Positions 60,519-64,000 of a stretch of 64,000 nucleotides of DNA are shown here, in pieces. Origin of the DNA: Blastocatellia bacterium (GTDB lineage Bacteria > Acidobacteriota > Blastocatellia > Chloracidobacteriales > Chloracidobacteriaceae); the NCBI GenBank assembly GCA_019695185.1, contig JAIBAN010000012.1, forward strand, positions 1 through 64,000, written 5' to 3'. Position numbers and translations under genes: made by a program. Numbering within the stretch: the first letter of the stretch is position 1; each line of letters starts with the position of its first letter. The notes beneath the pieces were generated by a model. The model saw nothing but the letters and a program-made list of their open reading frames with translations, did no database searches and was not told the origin of the DNA.

Positions 60519-63320
60519 TTATTTGGCTGCCGGTTTGGCAGCGCTTTTGGCAAAATCACCCGCCTTGATGATGGTGATTTTGGCCGGGTCAATATGTTTG
60601 CGCATGGCCGCCAGGATTTGTTCCGGGGTCAAGGCGTTGATTTTGGCTTCGAAATCAACATCCCAAGCCATGGTTCGGTTGAGAAAGGCATAGTTGCTCA
60701 AACGTCCGGCCAGTTCCCGGTCTTGCGAGCGGGAGACTTTGCGGGATTGCAGATAACCGGATTTGGCCGCCGCCACTTCCTCGGCAGTAAATCCGTCTTT
60801 GAGCGCCCGCCGGATTTCCTCCAGAAAGGCTGCTTCCAGCCGTTTGACATTTTCCGGGGCGTAGATGGCGGTTGCCCCAAAGGAACCTGTTTTGTCCAAC
60901 GAACTGGCGAAAACAAACGAACCGACATCATAACTGATGCCTTCCTTTTGGCGAATCCGGACTGCCAGCCGCGAGTTCAAAAACCCACCACCCAGGATGT
61001 AATTTCCCAATACCAAAGCCGGGTAATCGGGGTCCCCATCACTGATATTAAGCGGTTGGGCAGCCTCAAAATTGGCATTGGCTTTGTCAGGCGTTTCAAA
61101 CGACTTGTTCAGCGGCTGGGGAGCAAAAAACTGTTCCGGAATCCGCTCGTAAGGGATTTTGCCCTTCCAGCTTCCCAACAGTTGCGTGGTCAGCGGTTCA
61201 ATCTCTTTTGGGTCGAAATCGCCAATCACCGTGATTTCGCCGGTGGTAGCCCCATAAAAGTCAGCGTAGAATTTTTTGACATCTTCCAGTTTGAGCGCCT
61301 TGATTTCGGCAATTTCCTCATCAATGGTCCCAACATAACTGGGATGCCCTTTTTTGTACGGACTCAGATAGCGGCTTAATTCCAAACTGGCAATGGTTTC
61401 CGGTTCACTCCGGCCCTGTTCCAGTCCGGTCAGGGTTTCCTTTTTCAGCTTTTCAAATTCCTCAGCCGAGAAAGCAGGTTCTTTGAGCACCTCTGCCATC
61501 AGTTTCAACACTTCCGGCAAGGTTTCGCGTTTGGCCAGAATGGAACCGCCGATGGCGGTTGCCCCACCGCCGATGAACATGGAAGCCTTGAGTTTGTCGA
61601 GTTCCAGTTGGAGTTGCTCGCGCGTATGTTTGGCCGTTCCGCGCATCAGCAAATCACCGGCAAAGCTGCCAGCCTGCGACCGGTTCAGCAAACTCTTTTC
61701 CGAGCCAATCCGCAGGGACAGATTGTAAATCACCGTATTGCCCCTGGTTTTCTTGGGCAGGAAGGTCAGTTTGAGTCCGCCCTTGGTGGTCCGAATCGTC
61801 CGGGCGTCAATGTTGGCGGGAGCCGGGTCAAAAGCTTCACCTTCGGCAATCGTTTCGCTGCCTTTGTAGTTTTCCACCAGTTTGGCAACATCCGGAACCG
61901 GCGGAATTTCCGCCCTGACTGGTTTGTCAGTCGGGATAAACAGTCCGAGGGTGCGGTTGCTGGAAACCAGATAGGTATTGGCCACCCGCTGAACATCAGC
62001 CAGTTTGACATCTTTAATCCGGTCCCGATGGAGAAAATACAACCGCCAGTCACCATTGCCAATCCAGTCGCTCAAACCTTTCGCCAGGTTTTCCGAGGAC
62101 GAAGCGGCCAGTTCATACCCTTTGAGCAGTTTGGTCTTGGAGCGGGAAACTTCTTCTTCGGTAATGGGTGTGGCCGCAGTTTCCTCCACGGTGGAAAGCA
62201 GAATATTCTGGACTTCGGTTAATGCCTGCTCTTTGGGGCAAAAGGCACCAAAAATGAGCAGTCCCGGTTCTTTCTGCTGAAGGGGAAACGCCAGCGCGAA
62301 AGCGGCTTTTTTCGAATCCACCAACCCCTTGTGCAAGCGGCCCGACGGAGTGTCGCCCAAAATCGTGGCCAGGACGGACAAAGCCGCAAAATCCTCATGC
62401 GAGCTGGCCGGAACATGATAGGCGGCAGCGGCCACCTGGGCGTCTCCGACCCGGCGCACCGTCACCATCCGCTCTCCATCCTGAACCGGGTCCAGCGTGT
62501 AGGTTTTTTGCAACTGCCGGGTTGGTTTGGGGATTTTGCTGAAATATTCGTTGATGAGTTCCAGGGTGCGGGCTTCGTTGATTTTCCCCGCCACCATGAG
62601 CACTGCGTTGTCCGGTTGGTAATAGGTCCGGTAAAACGCCTGCAATCGCTCAATCGGCACATTTTCCAGGTCTTCACGGGCTCCAATGGTTGAATTTCCA
62701 TAGTTGTGCCACATGAAGGCCGTCGCCTGAAGCCGTTTCAGAATCACACCAAAGGGACTGTTTTCCCCGCTTTCAAACTCGTTGCGGACGACCGTCATTT
62801 CAGAGTCCAGGTCTTTTTTGGCAATAAAACTGTTGACCATCCGGTCGGCTTCCAGGTCCAGTGCCCACTTCAGATTGTCTTCCGTGGCCTGAAAGGTTTC
62901 ATAATAATTGGTGCGGTCAAGCCAGGTCGTGCCGTTCGGACGGGTGCCATGTTCGGTCAGTTCCTGGGGAATGTTGGGATGTTTGGGCGTGCCCTTGAAA
63001 ACCATGTGTTCAAGCAGGTGCGCCATCCCGGTTTCGCCGTAGTTTTCATGGCGCGAACCGACCATGTAGGTAATGTTGACAGTAATGGTTTCCTTGGATT
63101 GATCGGGAAACAACAAAATTCTGAGGCCGTTGGCCGGCATTCGATATTCGGTGATGCCTTCGACGGTGGTGACCCGTTCAATTCCGGCAGGCAGAGCCGG
63201 AGCGGTCTGAACTGTCAGTTTGTCAGCCACAGGCGGAAGCGTGGAGGTCACCGGCCCAGCCCAAACTGAAGTGAGGAGAAGGGCACAGGCAAGGGGAAAA
63301 CGATTTTTCGAAAACTGCAT
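60519..63320 (-). CDS. Secreted M16 (pitrilysin-type) double-domain zinc peptidase
   Basis: The product has 933 residues. A signal peptide lies at about 1-25. The N-terminal half holds the inverted zinc motif HLLEH at 101-105 (Glu104 as base, His101/His105) with third ligand Glu181 in RNEFESGEN. The C-terminal half is a second M16 unit lacking HXXEH, starting about residue 500 (ANIDARTIRTTKGGLKLTFLPKKT) and keeping the ..GGGFLNSRLAVRIRQKEGISYDVGS substrate-binding region. This is the fused two-domain M16B plan of periplasmic peptidases in many bacteria. It probably degrades short peptides. Confidence 0.94.
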   Translation of the reverse strand: MQFSKNRFPLACALLLTSVWAGPVTSTLPPVADKLTVQTAPALPAGIERVTTVEGITEYRMPANGLRILLFPDQSKETITVNITYMVGSRHENYGETGMAHLLEHMVFKGTPKHPNIPQELTEHGTRPNGTTWLDRTNYYETFQATEDNLKWALDLEADRMVNSFIAKKDLDSEMTVVRNEFESGENSPFGVILKRLQATAFMWHNYGNSTIGAREDLENVPIERLQAFYRTYYQPDNAVLMVAGKINEARTLELINEYFSKIPKPTRQLQKTYTLDPVQDGERMVTVRRVGDAQVAAAAYHVPASSHEDFAALSVLATILGDTPSGRLHKGLVDSKKAAFALAFPLQQKEPGLLIFGAFCPKEQALTEVQNILLSTVEETAATPITEEEVSRSKTKLLKGYELAASSSENLAKGLSDWIGNGDWRLYFLHRDRIKDVKLADVQRVANTYLVSSNRTLGLFIPTDKPVRAEIPPVPDVAKLVENYKGSETIAEGEAFDPAPANIDARTIRTTKGGLKLTFLPKKTRGNTVIYNLSLRIGSEKSLLNRSQAGSFAGDLLMRGTAKHTREQLQLELDKLKASMFIGGGATAIGGSILAKRETLPEVLKLMAEVLKEPAFSAEEFEKLKKETLTGLEQGRSEPETIASLELSRYLSPYKKGHPSYVGTIDEEIAEIKALKLEDVKKFYADFYGATTGEITVIGDFDPKEIEPLTTQLLGSWKGKIPYERIPEQFFAPQPLNKSFETPDKANANFEAAQPLNISDGDPDYPALVLGNYILGGGFLNSRLAVRIRQKEGISYDVGSFVFASSLDKTGSFGATAIYAPENVKRLEAAFLEEIRRALKDGFTAEEVAAAKSGYLQSRKVSRSQDRELAGRLSNYAFLNRTMAWDVDFEAKINALTPEQILAAMRKHIDPAKITIIKAGDFAKSAAKPAAK

Positions 63321-63531
63321 AAACCTCTTTCTGGAAGGGTGGAAAAATAATCAGGCTGCCTTGAAGCAATCTCTGGTGCCAAGTGCCACATGCACAAGTG
63401 AGGGGTGGCGGCAGGCGCGGTTCTTACTTTCCAAATGGCACATGGCTATAGTCAATGGTCAGTGACGAGAAGGGCGAGTCTAGCACTCCCTCCAGAGTGG
63501 AACAAGCAGCCTTCAGAAGCAACGAAATCGG

Positions 63532-64000
63532 TTAGGGGAGCCGGGAGCCGCTCAGGGCCACCACGGAATCACCGGTTGGGTCCACATATTTTTGCGCCAC
63601 AATCTGACGCACAATGTCGGAGGTGACATAGCGAAAATGCGGTGTCTCGGCAGTGGCGGCCTCCACAATCACCTTGCCAATGTCATCTCCGGTTTGCCCG
63701 ATGGTGGCAAAAGCCTGCCGGGTTCCATTGAGATAGGCTTCCAGCATCGGCCCGTAATCGGCCCGGATTGATTCCGTGGGTGCATGCATTCCTTTTTGAA
63801 CCGTGGCCACAAATTCCGTATTGACCGGCCCCGGTTCAATCAACGAAACATGAATGCCCAGGCGTTTGGCGACCGGAGCCAGGCTTTCCATTGCCCCTTC
63901 CACTGCAAATTTGGCGGCACAATAGGCATCGTTAAAGGGTTGGGCCAAGAGTCCCCCGACACTGGTCACAGACAGAATCCGGCCTGACCGCCGGACCCGC
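63532..64000 (-). CDS. Short-chain dehydrogenase/reductase, C-terminal part (5' partial)
   Basis: The frame stays open to the window end, so the N-terminus with the nucleotide-binding Gly motif is missing; about 155 residues are visible. They include RILSVTSVGGLLAQPFNDAYCAAKFAVEGAMESLAPVAKRLGIHVSLIEPGPVNTEF. That gives the catalytic Ser/Tyr/Lys set (YCAAK) and the PGPVNTEF loop of the classical SDR family. The substrate is unknown. A 210-base spacer with no gene separates it from the M16 gene. Confidence 0.88.
   Translation of the reverse strand, partial: RVRRSGRILSVTSVGGLLAQPFNDAYCAAKFAVEGAMESLAPVAKRLGIHVSLIEPGPVNTEFVATVQKGMHAPTESIRADYGPMLEAYLNGTRQAFATIGQTGDDIGKVIVEAATAETPHFRYVTSDIVRQIVAQKYVDPTGDSVVALSGSRLP

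Noticed and set aside
63370-63400. Sigma-54-like TGGCAC/TTGCT on the minus strand upstream of the M16 gene
   Set aside because: The spacing between the GG and GC elements is one base too long for this strict promoter class.

Overview
This 64 kb window is a chromosomal segment from a Gram-negative, LPS-making bacterium, most likely an Acidobacteriota member of the Blastocatellia type. That placement is inference. It rests on mid-range GC by eye, several eukaryote-like Ser/Thr kinases (STKs), very long beta-propeller sensor kinases, NHL/TIG/BNR secreted giants, a DUF4388-J-domain protein and a fused MFS/spermidine-synthase protein. No phage, plasmid, CRISPR array or intact insertion sequence was seen.

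Layout. 1-9 kb: the end of a repetitive secreted protein, a subtilase, a 1315-aa propeller sensor fused to a Ser/Thr kinase, and an MscS channel with a cyclic-nucleotide domain. 9-24 kb: an NHL-repeat giant, a small HEXXH protein, a BNR-repeat giant, a hybrid histidine kinase on the same propeller chassis as the 3.2-7.1 kb kinase, and an M28 peptidase. 23.5-33 kb: an aminotransferase, SppA, an operon of REC-HD-GYP plus REC-Ser/Thr kinase, a glycosyltransferase, a tRNA-Arg(UCU) split by a group I intron, and ProRS. 33-46 kb: Lon, a thioredoxin-like protein, a second subtilase, two paralogous PH-like membrane proteins, CoaD, an aspartate aminotransferase, a probable small RNA, a 609-aa unknown and an M20 peptidase. 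46-64 kb: an STK-FGE kinase with a PEGA partner, the MFS/spermidine-synthase fusion, an ABC permease, the DUF4388-J-TPR protein, a sugar nucleotidyltransferase, an LptF-LptG fusion, an M16 peptidase and a truncated SDR.

Signalling theme. Three STKs sit in different shells: propeller+STK, REC+STK and STK+FGE. Two of them share a recognisable coiled-coil/linker/kinase module, so sensor domains appear to have been swapped onto one kinase core. The hybrid histidine kinase uses the same propeller-Y_Y_Y front end.

Main unusual observation. Nearly every spacer carries short tandem heptanucleotide arrays. Each spacer typically has two arms of the same heptamer in opposite orientation around a unique core of about 30-110 bp. 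At least five unrelated heptamers are used (CAGGGTT, AGGACTG, CATTTGC, AGCTTTC, TTTTGAG), and the arms often touch stop codons or ribosome-binding sites. One such element lies inside the receiver domain of the hybrid histidine kinase, in frame; its coding arm carries TGG where the usual repeat would give a TGA stop. This looks like an expansive class of inverted heptamer-armed elements. The second highlight is the 214-nt Azoarcus-like group I intron in tRNA-Arg(UCU).
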